From: Bradyrhizobium amphicarpaeae | GTDB lineage: Bacteria > Pseudomonadota > Alphaproteobacteria > Rhizobiales > Xanthobacteraceae | Assembly (NCBI RefSeq): GCF_002266435.3 | Contig: NZ_CP029426.2 | Coordinates: 744,001-808,000, forward strand | Length of the DNA: 64,000 bases | Direction: 5' to 3' | In this document: positions 8,890-18,064 of the stretch, piece by piece | How positions within the stretch are numbered: the first letter of the stretch is position 1 | How the letters are laid out: each line of letters begins with the position of its first letter | Notes under the pieces: model-generated | Told to the model about the DNA's origin: nothing | Seen by the model: the letters and a program-made list of their open reading frames with translations, nothing else | The model's database searches: none | Program-made: the position numbers and the translations under genes

Positions 8890-10626
8890 TCAGCCGAGAC
8901 GCAGGCGGCGCTCGCCGAAGGCATAGAGTGGCCGCCAGAGCAGACGATTGAACAGCGTCACCATGATACACATCGTGGCGATTCCGAGCACGACCCGCGG
9001 AAAGTCGCCTGCCTCCGTCGCCGCGGCGATATAGGCTCCCAATCCTGTGGCCTGCAAATGCGTCTCGCCCCAGCTTGCGACCTCCGCGACGATGGACGCG
9101 TTCCACGAGCCGCCGGACGCCGTGATCGCGCCGGTGATGTAGTAGGGGAAAATGCCGGGCAGGATCACCTTGAACCACCAGCGCCATCCCCGGAGGTGGA
9201 AGCTGCCGGCGGCTTCGCGCAGGTCGGTCGGGAACGCGCTCGCACCCGCGATCACGTTGAACAGGATGTACCACTGCGTGCCCAGGATCATCAGCGGGCT
9301 CAGCCAGACATTGGCGCTCAACCGATAGTGGACGATGATGAAGACGAAGACGGGGAACGCGAGATTGGCAGGGAACGCCGCCAGGAACTGCGCCAGCGGC
9401 TGCACGCGCTCGGCGAGCTTGGGCCGAAGCCCGATCCAGACGCCGATCGGCACCCAGATCAGCGTGGCGATGCTGATCAGCACGATGACGCGCAGCAGGG
9501 TGATCATCCCGTCGCGGATTGCGATGAAGACGTCGGACAGGTCGAGGCTGGCCGAGAGGTAGCGATAGGTCAGCCAGGCGGCATAGGCCGTGCCGCTGAG
9601 GATCACGGCGACCCAGAACGCGTCGACGAGGCGCGAGGGGCGGCTCCGCTTGTTGCTTGCCGAAGGAGACAGCTTAGGCAGCGATATGCGCAAATTCGAG
9701 ACCATCCTGTTCGCTGCTGTGAAGCGAAGCGTGAGGGCGCGCAGCGCGCGGGTGCGGCGGAACAGGTCGAGCATCCAGGAGCTCGGCGCCTCGCCGGAGG
9801 CGGTCTGCTCGAAGCGGAATTTGTCGGCCCAGGCGACGATCGGCCGGAACAGCAGTTGGTCATAGACGATGATGACGAGCAGCATCGCCAGGATCGCGTA
9901 GAAGATCGCGGAGAGGTTCTGCTGCTGGATCGCCATCGCCACATAGGAGCCGATGCCCGGCAGCGTCACCGTGGTGTTGCCGACGGTGATTGCCTCCGAC
10001 GCCACCACGAAGAACCAGCCGCCCGACATCGACATCATCGCGTTCCAGATCAGGCCGGGCATCGCGAAGGGGACGTCGAGGCGCCAGAAGCGCTGCCAGC
10101 CGGAGAGATGGAAGCTTTGCGTTGCCTCCTCCAGATCCTTCGGCACGTTGCGCATCGACTGGTACATGCTGAACGTCATGTTCCAGGCCTGGCTGGTGAA
10201 GATCGCGAGCACCGAGGCGAGCTCCGCGCCGAGCACTTGGCCCGGAAACAGATTCATGAAGAAGACGACAGTGAAAGTGAGGAAGCCGAGGATCGGCACC
10301 GACTGCAGAATATCGAGCAGCGGGATCATCACCATTTCGGCGCGCCGGCTTTTTGCGGCGATCGCGGCATAGATGAAAGTGAAGATCGTCGAGCAGACGA
10401 TGGCGAGCAGCATCCGCATCGTGGTGCGTAGCGCATAGAGCGGCAGATGGGACGGATCGAGCGACACCGGCGCGCGCTCGAGGTCGGACAGAGGCGCCGT
10501 GGTCTGCTCGCCGCCATAGACGATCAGCACCATGGCGCCGACGACCAGGATCAGTGCGGCTATGTCCCAGACATTGGGACGTAGCGCCTGCCCGATCGCG
10601 GCGCTACGAAAATCCTGGAGTCTCAT
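8890..10626 (-). CDS. ABC transporter permease, duplicated (two fused permease domains)
   Basis: The 578-residue protein joins two BPD_transp_1 permease domains in one chain, each with about five or six transmembrane helices. The cytoplasmic coupling (EAA) loops are visible twice: EEATQSFHLSGWQRFWRLDV near residue 165 and REAAGSFHLRGWRWWFKVIL near residue 480. The linker (about 285-325) is basic and hydrophilic. This matches the duplicated-permease class of anion ABC systems, so one polypeptide can supply the complete membrane part. It sits between the porin gene (39-base gap) and the ATPase gene. No substrate-binding protein is encoded in the operon, which is unusual for an importer. Confidence 0.9.
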   Translation of the reverse strand: MRLQDFRSAAIGQALRPNVWDIAALILVVGAMVLIVYGGEQTTAPLSDLERAPVSLDPSHLPLYALRTTMRMLLAIVCSTIFTFIYAAIAAKSRRAEMVMIPLLDILQSVPILGFLTFTVVFFMNLFPGQVLGAELASVLAIFTSQAWNMTFSMYQSMRNVPKDLEEATQSFHLSGWQRFWRLDVPFAMPGLIWNAMMSMSGGWFFVVASEAITVGNTTVTLPGIGSYVAMAIQQQNLSAIFYAILAMLLVIIVYDQLLFRPIVAWADKFRFEQTASGEAPSSWMLDLFRRTRALRALTLRFTAANRMVSNLRISLPKLSPSASNKRSRPSRLVDAFWVAVILSGTAYAAWLTYRYLSASLDLSDVFIAIRDGMITLLRVIVLISIATLIWVPIGVWIGLRPKLAERVQPLAQFLAAFPANLAFPVFVFIIVHYRLSANVWLSPLMILGTQWYILFNVIAGASAFPTDLREAAGSFHLRGWRWWFKVILPGIFPYYITGAITASGGSWNASIVAEVASWGETHLQATGLGAYIAAATEAGDFPRVVLGIATMCIMVTLFNRLLWRPLYAFGERRLRLG

Positions 10627-10665
10627 GCGGCCTGCCCTTCTGGAAGGTTGGGCTGAAGTGGTGGG

Positions 10666-12696
10666 CTAGAACTCGGCGTGCAGGCGCCCCGAGAAGATCG
10701 AGACCGGCCCGCGGTCGGCGTTGTAGGCCGGATTTGTGATGAACTGGTAGTCGAACGTCATGGTCGTCCAGGAAGTGAGCTTCCAGGCATAATAGGCTTC
10801 GAGGATGCGCTCCGGACTGTAGTTGAGCTGTCCGTCGCCGATCAGCAGGCCGGTGCCGCCGGCAGCAAGGAAGTCGCGGTGCGCGGCGGAAAGCCCGTTG
10901 ACGGCGCCGCCGATGCCGATCGTATCGTCCGGCCGCCCCCAAAAGCTGCCCTTGATCGACAGGCCGCCCGATACGCTGCGGTCGATATCGGTGAAGGACA
11001 GGATCTGGTTCTGGCCGTCATTCCAGCTCCCGCGCGCGAACAGCCCGACGTCCTTGACGATCTGCTGCTCGAGGTTGACGTAGAAGCCGTATTTCGAGCG
11101 GTCGCGCTGGTTGGCGACGGTGATGTCGTTGATGTCGAGCGCAGGGTTGGCAGCGGCGATCGCGACCACTTCGCGGTAATTGGCAGTATTGCCGCTGTTG
11201 TAGAACGCACCGACCCGCAGCTTGCCCGGCTGCTCGAAGATCGAATGGCGCTCCTCGAACTCGACGACCGCGCCGCCCGTCTTGTAAACCAGCGTATCGC
11301 TGTTGGGCGCATCGGGGACCTGGAACAGGCCGCCGCGCACCGCCCAATCCCTGCGATTGAGCTCGACCACGGCGCCGCGAGTGTAGCCCGGCAGATCGGC
11401 CGGGAAGTCGTAGGCCCCCGACGACCACATCGCCCAATTCATGAAGTCGGCGCGCGGGTCCTTGGCGTAGGAATTGCCGTCGAAGAAATCGCCGACGGCG
11501 AAGCGGCCGACGATCAGCGTGACGCGGTCGATATCGCGCTTGCCGGCAAGCTGGTTGGGGGCGTCCGGCACATCCTCCTGCTCGCCGCCGAGGCCGAAGG
11601 TCTGCTTGAAATAGTAACGCTGCGCACGGATTTTCGGGAATGGAGCGCCGGCCTTCTGCGCCTCGCCATTGGAGAAGCCGGCAAGGCCGAGCGTGCCGTT
11701 GATGCCAAAGCCCTGCGCCAATTCCGGATTGAAATAGAACTCGCCGCCGTCCCACAGCCGCGCGCCCAGGAAGGCCGTGGTCGTCCACGTCGCCTGAAAC
11801 TGGCCGCTGCCGGGAAGGCTCTGCGGGCTCGCATAGGGCGAGCGGATCGGCCCGTAGCCTTGCGGCAGCAAAGTCGTCTGGGCGTGGACGTTCCAGTCGT
11901 TGGACTCGGGGAGTTTCGTCTTGCCGTTGACCGGCGCCATCCAGGGCGTGTCGCCAAACTGGTAATTCAGGCCAAGCTTGAACAGATGAACGCGCGGCTC
12001 GACCTCGACATTGGCAAGGCCGAAGCCGCTGAGATCGTAGGTTCGGCGCGACAGCGCGACGTAATCGTACTCGGCCTTTGCGGTCCAATTGCCGCTGACG
12101 GCGAATTCGAGGCCGAGTCCCGCCGTCCACCCGGTCTGATATTTTCCGACCGGAAACAGCTCCGAGACGCCATCGGCATCGTTGACGTTGATGTGCGTAT
12201 GGCCCCAGGCGAAACCGCCGCTGACGAAGGGCATGAAACGGTCGAACGCGTAACCGATGCGGCCGCGCACGGTGCCGACATAGTCCAGCGTGGTGTTGAA
12301 GGGCGCGGGGGACCGTTCATGCGCGACGACGTCGCGAGCACCGCTGAACGTGGAGTCCGCTTCGATGCCGAGCACGACACGGTTGGCGAGCTGGCGATTA
12401 TAGCCGAGCTGATAGCCGCCGCTGAACCCGGTGGCACTGGGCGGCAGGATCACGCCTTGCAGCGGCAATGAATTGGTGCCGGGTCCGAAGCTCGCATCGC
12501 CGTAGCCGAAATGACCGCCGGCATAGAAACCGGTCCAATCGTAAAGGGTCTTTGCTGCGCGCGCCTTCAGCGGCAGGTCAGCTGCCTGGCTTGCACACGG
12601 AACAACCAGCGCGCCCGATGCAATCGCCGCGGCCGTCCGCAAGTACCTGTAACGGTGACCTCTCAACGTCAACACACGCCCCCAAAACGCAAACAT
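10666..12696 (-). CDS. Composite outer-membrane protein: Omp25-like barrel fused to OprB-type porin
   Basis: This 676-residue exported protein begins with a long signal region ending near CASQAADLP. Two parts follow. The first (about residues 55-260) has the Omp25/Omp31 pattern of rhizobial surface barrels: YDWTGFYAGGHFGYG, SGGYQLGYNRQ, GRIGYAFDRFMPFVSGGFAWG and LFKLGLNYQFGD. The second (about 270-676) resembles carbohydrate-selective OprB porins: ARLWDGGEFYFNPELAQGFG, LIVGRFAVGDFFDGN, and a final strand ending in FSGRLHAEF with the terminal Phe typical of outer-membrane proteins. Two barrel domains in one chain is the notable feature. It is first gene of an operon with a duplicated ABC permease and ATPase, suggesting coupled outer and inner membrane uptake. 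The start is uncertain (12696 preferred; the frame is open to 12759). Confidence 0.85.
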   Translation of the reverse strand: MFAFWGRVLTLRGHRYRYLRTAAAIASGALVVPCASQAADLPLKARAAKTLYDWTGFYAGGHFGYGDASFGPGTNSLPLQGVILPPSATGFSGGYQLGYNRQLANRVVLGIEADSTFSGARDVVAHERSPAPFNTTLDYVGTVRGRIGYAFDRFMPFVSGGFAWGHTHINVNDADGVSELFPVGKYQTGWTAGLGLEFAVSGNWTAKAEYDYVALSRRTYDLSGFGLANVEVEPRVHLFKLGLNYQFGDTPWMAPVNGKTKLPESNDWNVHAQTTLLPQGYGPIRSPYASPQSLPGSGQFQATWTTTAFLGARLWDGGEFYFNPELAQGFGINGTLGLAGFSNGEAQKAGAPFPKIRAQRYYFKQTFGLGGEQEDVPDAPNQLAGKRDIDRVTLIVGRFAVGDFFDGNSYAKDPRADFMNWAMWSSGAYDFPADLPGYTRGAVVELNRRDWAVRGGLFQVPDAPNSDTLVYKTGGAVVEFEERHSIFEQPGKLRVGAFYNSGNTANYREVVAIAAANPALDINDITVANQRDRSKYGFYVNLEQQIVKDVGLFARGSWNDGQNQILSFTDIDRSVSGGLSIKGSFWGRPDDTIGIGGAVNGLSAAHRDFLAAGGTGLLIGDGQLNYSPERILEAYYAWKLTSWTTMTFDYQFITNPAYNADRGPVSIFSGRLHAEF

Positions 12697-13036
12697 GCCC
12701 CAGCCGCCGACATCCCTGCCGATTCGCGGCGATCCTGTCACCAGGTTTGGGTTGGTCACGCGATCGGCCGAGATGATCTATTCGACGTGACGCCGTCCCA
12801 AGTCCCCGCAGCTGTTGCAATGTTTATTGCAATTAATTCGCAATAGCAACTATTGAGCATTGCAGCGGACGCTGGTTCGCATCTCTGTGTGACTGGACGG
12901 CAACAAATTTCCGCGGCTCCAAACGAATGACCCCGCCCGGGGGGACAGCCGGGCGGGGTCGGGGGCACGACACGGGGTGGATGAGGCGCCCGTGTCGGAC
13001 GCAGGATCCACGTAAGATCGGCCTCAGGTACTCAGA
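12697..13036. other. Intergenic region upstream of porin operon
   Basis: No gene is supported. The AT-rich part around 12815-12860 (with attgcaattaattcgcaat) probably carries the promoter for the minus-strand porin operon. The strong hairpin at 12929-12960 is described separately. The remaining bases show nothing recognisable. Confidence 0.5.
12929..12960 (-). terminator. Strong hairpin, likely terminator of the small secreted protein gene
   Basis: Perfect 12-base arms (gaccccgcccgg / ccgggcggggtc) with an 8-base loop. On the minus strand the hairpin is followed by attcgttt, a weak T-tract, about 77 bases after the stop of the gene at 13037-13300. On the plus strand there is no T-run, so minus-strand use is favoured. 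Confidence 0.65.
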
Positions 13037-13300
13037 TCAGTAGCAGGTACGAACGCGGCCCATGTACTGGCCGAAAGCGTTGTACTGGGCGACCCAGCCG
13101 CAGCGGTGATAGCCGTAGTAATAGGGATCGTTGTTGGCGGCGATCGCGGAGCCGACGACGGCGGCGGTGGCGAGGCCGGCACCGACACCCCAGACCCAAC
13201 CGGGCGGCTTGGCTTCGGCCGAGGAGGTGGTGGACACGATGCTGCCGGTGACGGCGAGGGTCGCGAGCGCGAGAGCGGCAATCTTGGTCTTGATCGACAT
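13037..13300 (-). CDS. Small secreted protein of unknown function
   Basis: The 87-residue product has a clear signal peptide (MSIKTKIAALALATLAVTGS, cleavage probably after SSAEA) and a mature part of about 55 residues with a short Gly/Ala hydrophobic stretch (WGVGAGLATAAVVGSAIAAN) and a tyrosine-rich tail containing two cysteines (YYYGYHRCGW... VRTCY). The start was set at 13300, where GGAG precedes at good distance; an upstream ATG at 13312 is less likely. Such tiny exported YYGYHRC-type proteins are common and uncharacterised in Bradyrhizobium. The Gly/Ala stretch could insert in a membrane. It is transcribed alone and followed by a strong hairpin. Confidence 0.75.
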   Translation of the reverse strand: MSIKTKIAALALATLAVTGSIVSTTSSAEAKPPGWVWGVGAGLATAAVVGSAIAANNDPYYYGYHRCGWVAQYNAFGQYMGRVRTCY

Positions 13301-13440
13301 ATGAAACTCCATCCGGGTTGAGGCGGTCCGTTGTGGCCCGCGTGCCCAGTTTTGACGGAGGCTCCCCGCGTCCGGTTCGAATGCGGCAAATCCGCTCCCG
13401 GAGCGAGGAGTTTTCGTGAGTTAATCCAAGAGGATATGAG

Positions 13441-14247
13441 CTAACCGAGAGGTCCCTTGACGAGCCTGTTCACGTCGAAGTTATCGACCTCGCCCAGCAG
13501 CTCGCAAAAAGCACGGGCGCCCTGATCGATGAGTTGCTCGCCCTTCGCCGCCACGGCCAATGTCGCATTGCCGACGGCGCCGCAGGCGTTGAGATCCTGC
13601 GCCTGCCAGGCAAACGGCGCGGGCCGTTGCGTCGACAGCCAGCGATATTGCCGTTCCAGCGCGACGCTGCTCGCGGGAAAATCCGCGATCGCATCCTTGC
13701 GAACATGATCGGGATAGCGCGCCAGCATGATCGAGGTCTCGACCGCGCCGCCATGAATGCCGTGGCGCACTTCGTCGGCCGGGAACAGTTTGTCGGCGCC
13801 TGACAGGCGCGACCACGACGTCGTCACCACGAACAGTTTTTGATACGCGCGCAGATCCTGCGCGATCAGCATCATGGCCGCGCTGTTGCCACCATGGCTG
13901 GTGATGATGACGAGCTTCTTCACGCCGCGCCGCGCGACCTCCTCGCCGATGCCGGTCCATCGCTTCAGGGCGGTTTCGGTCGCCAGAGTCTGCGTGCCCG
14001 GATAGTCGATATGCTCGGTGGAAATCCCGACCGGTTCAACGGGAAGGAAAATGGCCGGAACACTCGGAGGCAACAGCTCGCGGACACGTGCGAGATAGGC
14101 GTCCGCGATCAGAACGTCGGTCTCGAACGGCAGATGCGGGCCGTGCTGCTCGGTTGCCGCCAGCGGCAGCACCGCGATCCAGCGCGACGTGTCCGCGGGG
14201 GGCGCATCGGCCCAGCGGATTTCGGTCCAGTCGCGGGATGGCGTCAT
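13441..14247 (-). CDS. Creatininase family amidohydrolase
   Basis: The 268-residue protein belongs to the creatinine amidohydrolase family, cytoplasmic metal-dependent enzymes that open cyclic amides (creatinine, or related compounds in other pathways). Expected metal-site regions are present: LAATEQHGPHLPFETDVLIA (Glu, His, Asp), then IITSHGGNSAAM (His) and HGGAVETS (Glu). The frame is open upstream to a GTG at 14286; the ATG at 14247 (MTPSRDWTEIRWADAP) was preferred because the conserved part begins there. It diverges from a NitT/TauT ABC operon that contains a hydroxyacid dehydrogenase, so it may act on the compound which that operon imports. The true substrate is unknown; many family members are not creatininases. 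Confidence 0.85.
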   Translation of the reverse strand: MTPSRDWTEIRWADAPPADTSRWIAVLPLAATEQHGPHLPFETDVLIADAYLARVRELLPPSVPAIFLPVEPVGISTEHIDYPGTQTLATETALKRWTGIGEEVARRGVKKLVIITSHGGNSAAMMLIAQDLRAYQKLFVVTTSWSRLSGADKLFPADEVRHGIHGGAVETSIMLARYPDHVRKDAIADFPASSVALERQYRWLSTQRPAPFAWQAQDLNACGAVGNATLAVAAKGEQLIDQGARAFCELLGEVDNFDVNRLVKGPLG

Positions 14248-14411
14248 TGAGTATTCTTTGGAGGTTTCATTGCCCGAATTTGTCACGTAATTTGGGGTAT
14301 CAGGGGATGCGGGCCCGGCCGGCTCGCGTCCCCTGATGTCATGCGGTTTTATCGCGTTGCGTTCACATGAGCCAGACGCGATTGGCCGGAAGCGATCGAC
14401 GGAGTGCCATT

Positions 14412-15434
14412 ATGACCCCCTTCCATCTGCGGCGAGCGCTCATTGCGGGCTTGATGGTGGCTTTCGTCTGGTGCGTCGGGGCGCAGGCCGAGACGCTGGA
14501 CAAGGTGACTTTCGGCACCAATTGGGTCGCGGAGGCCGAGCACGGCGGCTTCTTCCAGGCGGTCGCCGACGGCACCTACAAGAAATACGGTCTCGACGTC
14601 ACCATCGTTCCCGGCGGTCCGAATGAGAACAACCGGATGCTGCTGATCGCCGGCAAGATCGATTTCTTCATGGCCGCGAACACGCTGATGTCGTTCGATG
14701 CGGTTGCCAACAACGTGCCTGTCGTGACCATCGCCGCGATCTTCCAGAAGGATCCGCAGGTGATGCTGACGCAGCCGGATGCCAAGGTCAGCAAGATCGA
14801 GGATCTCAAGCCGCTGACGCTGTTCGTTTCCAAGGAGGGCATGGGCAGCTATTTCCAGTGGCTGAAGTCCGAATACGGTTTCAACGAGAAGAACGTCCGC
14901 CCCTATAATTTCAATCCGCAGCCCTTCATCGCCAACCCCAAGAGCGCGATGCAGGGCTACGTCACCTCCGAACCGTTTGCGGTGGAGAAGGCCGCCGGTT
15001 TCAAGCCCAATGTGCTGCTGCTGGCCGATTACGGCTTCAATACCTATTCGACCCTGATCGAGACGCGCCGCGACGTCGTCGAGAAGAAGCCCGACCTCGT
15101 CCAACGTTTCGTCGATGCCTCCATGATCGGCTGGTACAACTATATCTACGGCGACAATTCCGCCGGCAATGCCATGATCAAGCAGCTCAATCCCGAAATG
15201 ACCGACGATCTGCTGAAATACTCCGTCGCCAAGATGAAGGAGTACGGCATCGTCGATTCCGGCGACTCCGTGAAGAACGGCATCGGCGCGATGAGCGACG
15301 ATCGTTACACCTCCTTCTTCAACAAGATGGTCAAGGCCGGTGTCGTGAAGGGCGATCTCGACTTCCGCAAGTCCTATACGCTGCGCTTCGTCAACAAGGG
15401 CGTCGGCGTCGAGCTGCGCCCGAGCAAGCCGTAG
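14412..15434 (+). CDS. NMT1/THI5-like ABC transporter substrate-binding protein
   Basis: The 340-residue periplasmic protein has a signal peptide (about residues 1-26, ending CVGAQAETL) and the SsuA/NMT1-like fold: VTFGTNWVAEAEHGGFFQAV, YGLDVTIVPGGP, AGKIDFFMAAN and a second lobe with GYVTSEPFAVEKAAG. The NWxAEAEHGGF opening is the form seen in binding proteins for pyrimidine precursors and other heterocycles as well as sulfonates. It is the first gene of a tightly packed operon (10 bases to the ATPase gene). The start was placed at the second ATG (MTPFHLRRAL), which gives a normal signal peptide. The ligand is not determinable by eye; the divergent creatininase-family gene hints at a nitrogenous, perhaps cyclic amide, compound. 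Confidence 0.9.
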   Translation: MTPFHLRRALIAGLMVAFVWCVGAQAETLDKVTFGTNWVAEAEHGGFFQAVADGTYKKYGLDVTIVPGGPNENNRMLLIAGKIDFFMAANTLMSFDAVANNVPVVTIAAIFQKDPQVMLTQPDAKVSKIEDLKPLTLFVSKEGMGSYFQWLKSEYGFNEKNVRPYNFNPQPFIANPKSAMQGYVTSEPFAVEKAAGFKPNVLLLADYGFNTYSTLIETRRDVVEKKPDLVQRFVDASMIGWYNYIYGDNSAGNAMIKQLNPEMTDDLLKYSVAKMKEYGIVDSGDSVKNGIGAMSDDRYTSFFNKMVKAGVVKGDLDFRKSYTLRFVNKGVGVELRPSKP

Positions 15435-15444
15435 CGCAAGGTCG

Positions 15445-16260
15445 ATGTCGTCAGTCAAAACCTCGCCCGCAGCCGACGCCGGCCTGACGCATCTTGCCGT
15501 CAGCCTGCGCGGCGTGACGAAGACCTATGACAACGGCGTCATGGCGCTCGGGCCGTTCGACCTCACCGTCCGCAAGGGCGAGTTCATCTCGCTGCTGGGC
15601 CCGTCCGGTTGCGGCAAGTCGACGGTGTTGCGGTTGATCGCCGAGCTCAGCGCGCCGTCCTCCGGCATCGTGCGGGTGGCCCATCGCGAGGGCGTGGTGC
15701 AGCCGGGTCACGGCATCGGCTTCGTGTTTCAGGAGCCGACCCTGATGCCCTGGACCAGCGTGCGCGAGAATGTGCGGCTGCCGCTGAGGCTCGCAGGCGT
15801 GCCGAAGGCGGAGGCGCGCGGGCGTGCCGACGCGGCGCTGGCCAGCGTCGGGCTCGCCGATTTCGCCGATGCGTTTCCGCGCGAGCTCTCCGGCGGCATG
15901 AAGATGCGGGTGTCGCTGGCGCGCGCGCTGGTCACCGAGCCGGATATCCTTTTGATGGACGAGCCGTTCGCCGCGCTCGACGAGATCACGCGCTTCCGCC
16001 TCAACAACGATCTGCTCGCGCTGTGGCGCAGCCTCGGCAAGACCGTCATCTTCGTCACCCATTCGGTGTTCGAATCCGTCTATCTGTCGCAGCGCGTTGT
16101 GGTGATGACGGCACGGCCCGGCCGCATCCAGGCCGATATCCGCATCGAGGCGGTCGAGCCGCGCGGCGAGGCGTTTCGCACCTCGACAGCCTATGGCGAC
16201 TATTGTCGCAAGGTCTCCGACGCGCTTGCGCCGTCTTATTCGGGACAGCCGCTGCTATGA
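15445..16260 (+). CDS. NitT/TauT-type ABC transporter ATPase
   Basis: The 271-residue ATPase has all ABC motifs: Walker A LLGPSGCGKST (about residue 50), Q-loop FVFQEPTLMPW, signature LSGGMKMRVSLARAL, Walker B ILLMDEPFAALDE and the switch His in FVTHSVFES. It lacks the extra C-terminal domain present in the ATPase at 7.5-8.9 kb. It is cotranscribed with the binding protein before it, and its TGA overlaps the ATG of the permease gene (atga), implying translational coupling. Confidence 0.93.
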   Translation: MSSVKTSPAADAGLTHLAVSLRGVTKTYDNGVMALGPFDLTVRKGEFISLLGPSGCGKSTVLRLIAELSAPSSGIVRVAHREGVVQPGHGIGFVFQEPTLMPWTSVRENVRLPLRLAGVPKAEARGRADAALASVGLADFADAFPRELSGGMKMRVSLARALVTEPDILLMDEPFAALDEITRFRLNNDLLALWRSLGKTVIFVTHSVFESVYLSQRVVVMTARPGRIQADIRIEAVEPRGEAFRTSTAYGDYCRKVSDALAPSYSGQPLL

Positions 16261-17075
16261 ACGCCCAGCCCGCGATCGTTTCACGGCCGCCAGCGGCGCA
16301 ACGCGCGATGCGCCTGCTGCTTCCGGTCATCGTCTTCGCGATCGGCCTGATCGTCTGGGAACTGGTGGTCCGCCGCAAGGGCATCCCCCCTTACGTGCTG
16401 CCGGCCCCCTCCGTGATCATCCTGACATTGATCAAGGACTGGGCGGTGCTGTCGCAATCGCTCGCCACCACGCTTCTGACCACGCTCGAAGGGTTCGTCG
16501 CGGCCAGCATCGGCGGCATTGCGCTGGCGCTGCTGTTCAACCAGTCGAAATGGGTGGAATATTCGCTGTTCCCCTATGCCATCGTCCTCCAGGTCACCCC
16601 TGTCATCGCGATCGCGCCGCTGCTGCTGATCTACCTGGAACAGCAGACCGCGGTCGTGGTCTGCGCCTTCATCGTCGCCTTTTTCCCGGTGCTGTCCAAC
16701 ACCACGCTCGGGCTCAATTCGGTCGATCGCAATCTCGCCGGCCTGTTTCAGCTTTATGGCGCCTCAAAGCCGCAGACGCTGCGGTTTCTGAAGCTGCCCG
16801 CCGCACTGCCCTACATCCTCGGGGGCCTGCGCATCGCCGGCGGCCTGTCGCTGATCGGCGCGGTCGTGGCCGAGATCGCGGCGGGAACGGCAGGCGCCGG
16901 CTCCGGCCTCGCCTACAGGATCGCCGAATCCGGCTACCGCTTGAACATACCCCGCATGTTCGCAGCGCTGCTGCTGTTGTCGCTGGCCGGGATTGTCATC
17001 TATGGGGTGCTGGCGCTAGTTTCGCACCTCGTTTTACGGCGCTGGCATGAGAGCGCGCTTGGAAAGGAAAACTGA
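16257..17075 (+). CDS. ABC transporter permease (NitT/TauT family)
   Basis: The 272-residue inner-membrane protein has about six transmembrane helices and a BPD_transp_1 domain. The coupling loop is visible around LFQLYGASKPQTLRFLKLPA, preceding PYILGGLRIAGGLSLIGAVV. It forms the channel of the importer with the ATPase and binding protein just upstream. The start codon overlaps the stop of the ATPase gene by four bases and its own stop overlaps the start of the dehydrogenase gene by one base (tgatg), so the whole set is translated as one unit. Confidence 0.92.
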   Translation: MNAQPAIVSRPPAAQRAMRLLLPVIVFAIGLIVWELVVRRKGIPPYVLPAPSVIILTLIKDWAVLSQSLATTLLTTLEGFVAASIGGIALALLFNQSKWVEYSLFPYAIVLQVTPVIAIAPLLLIYLEQQTAVVVCAFIVAFFPVLSNTTLGLNSVDRNLAGLFQLYGASKPQTLRFLKLPAALPYILGGLRIAGGLSLIGAVVAEIAAGTAGAGSGLAYRIAESGYRLNIPRMFAALLLLSLAGIVIYGVLALVSHLVLRRWHESALGKEN

Positions 17076-18064
17076 TGGCTGCCGGTTCGATTTCGTCCGA
17101 AAAGATCGACCTTCTGATCTATGGGCCGGTGCGGCCGATCCTCGAGAACGGGTTTTCCGACCATTTCGTCGTGCACAAGGCCGAGACGCGCGGCGACCTC
17201 GAGCGCCTGACCCCGGCGATCCGCGAAAAAATCCGCGGCGTGGCGGTGACCTATCACACCGTCCGCGCCGACAAGGAATCGCTGTCGCAGCTGCCCAAGA
17301 TCGAGATGGTGGCGAGCTTCGGTGTCGGCTACGACCATATCGACGCCAAATATGCCGCCGAGCATAACATCATTGTCACCAACACGCCCGACGTGCTGAC
17401 CGAGGAGGTCGCCGACGTCGCGATGGGCCTGCTGATCTCCACCTTGCGTGAATTCGTCAAGGCCGACCGCTACGTGCGCTCCGGCCTCTGGCAGACCCAG
17501 AACTATCCGCTCAGCGTCGGCTCGCTGCGCGACCGCAAGGTCGGCATCGTCGGCATGGGCCGGATCGGCCAGGCCATCGCGCGCCGGCTCGACGCCTCGC
17601 TGGTGCCGGTGGTCTATCACTCGCGCAACCCGTCCAAGGACGTCTCGTACAAGCATTACCCTGATCTGATCGAGATGGCGAAGGCGGTGGATACGCTGAT
17701 GGTGATCGTGCCCGGCGGCGCGGCTACCAACAAGATGATCAACGCCGAGGTGTTCAAGGCGCTCGGCCCGCGCGGCGTGCTGATCAACGTCGCGCGCGGC
17801 TCGGTGGTCGACGAGCCGGCGCTGGTGCAGGCGCTGAAATCCGGCACCATCCTGGCCGCCGGCCTCGACGTGTTCGCGGCCGAGCCGACCGTGCCGGACG
17901 AGCTCAAGGCGATGCAGAACGTCGTGCTGCTGCCGCATATCGGCTCGGCCTCGGTGGTGACGCGCAACGCCATGGACCAGCTCGTGGTCGACAACCTCAA
18001 ATCATGGTTCTCAGGAAAGGCGCCGTTGACGCCGGTCGCCGAAACGCCGTTCAAGGGGCGCTGA
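17075..18064 (+). CDS. 2-hydroxyacid dehydrogenase (D-isomer specific)
   Basis: The 329-residue cytoplasmic enzyme reduces 2-oxoacids or oxidises D-2-hydroxyacids with NAD(P). The Rossmann motif is GIVGMGRIGQAIARRL (about residues 152-167); the catalytic Arg lies in NVARGSVVDE, the Glu in DVFAAEPTVP and the His in LLPHIGSAS. GVGYDHID is the usual substrate-domain segment. Overall it resembles hydroxypyruvate/glyoxylate reductase-like members. It starts one base inside the permease stop and ends one base inside the start of the Inh-domain gene. Embedded in an ABC importer operon, it likely handles a downstream metabolite of the imported compound; that is inference. Confidence 0.92.
   Translation: MAAGSISSEKIDLLIYGPVRPILENGFSDHFVVHKAETRGDLERLTPAIREKIRGVAVTYHTVRADKESLSQLPKIEMVASFGVGYDHIDAKYAAEHNIIVTNTPDVLTEEVADVAMGLLISTLREFVKADRYVRSGLWQTQNYPLSVGSLRDRKVGIVGMGRIGQAIARRLDASLVPVVYHSRNPSKDVSYKHYPDLIEMAKAVDTLMVIVPGGAATNKMINAEVFKALGPRGVLINVARGSVVDEPALVQALKSGTILAAGLDVFAAEPTVPDELKAMQNVVLLPHIGSASVVTRNAMDQLVVDNLKSWFSGKAPLTPVAETPFKGR

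Noticed and set aside
8395..10431. Long open frame on the plus strand opposite the ABC permease genes
   Set aside because: It is antisense to the real permease and ATPase, has the His/Asp/Arg/Gln-rich composition of a shadow frame in GC-rich DNA, and shows no domain.
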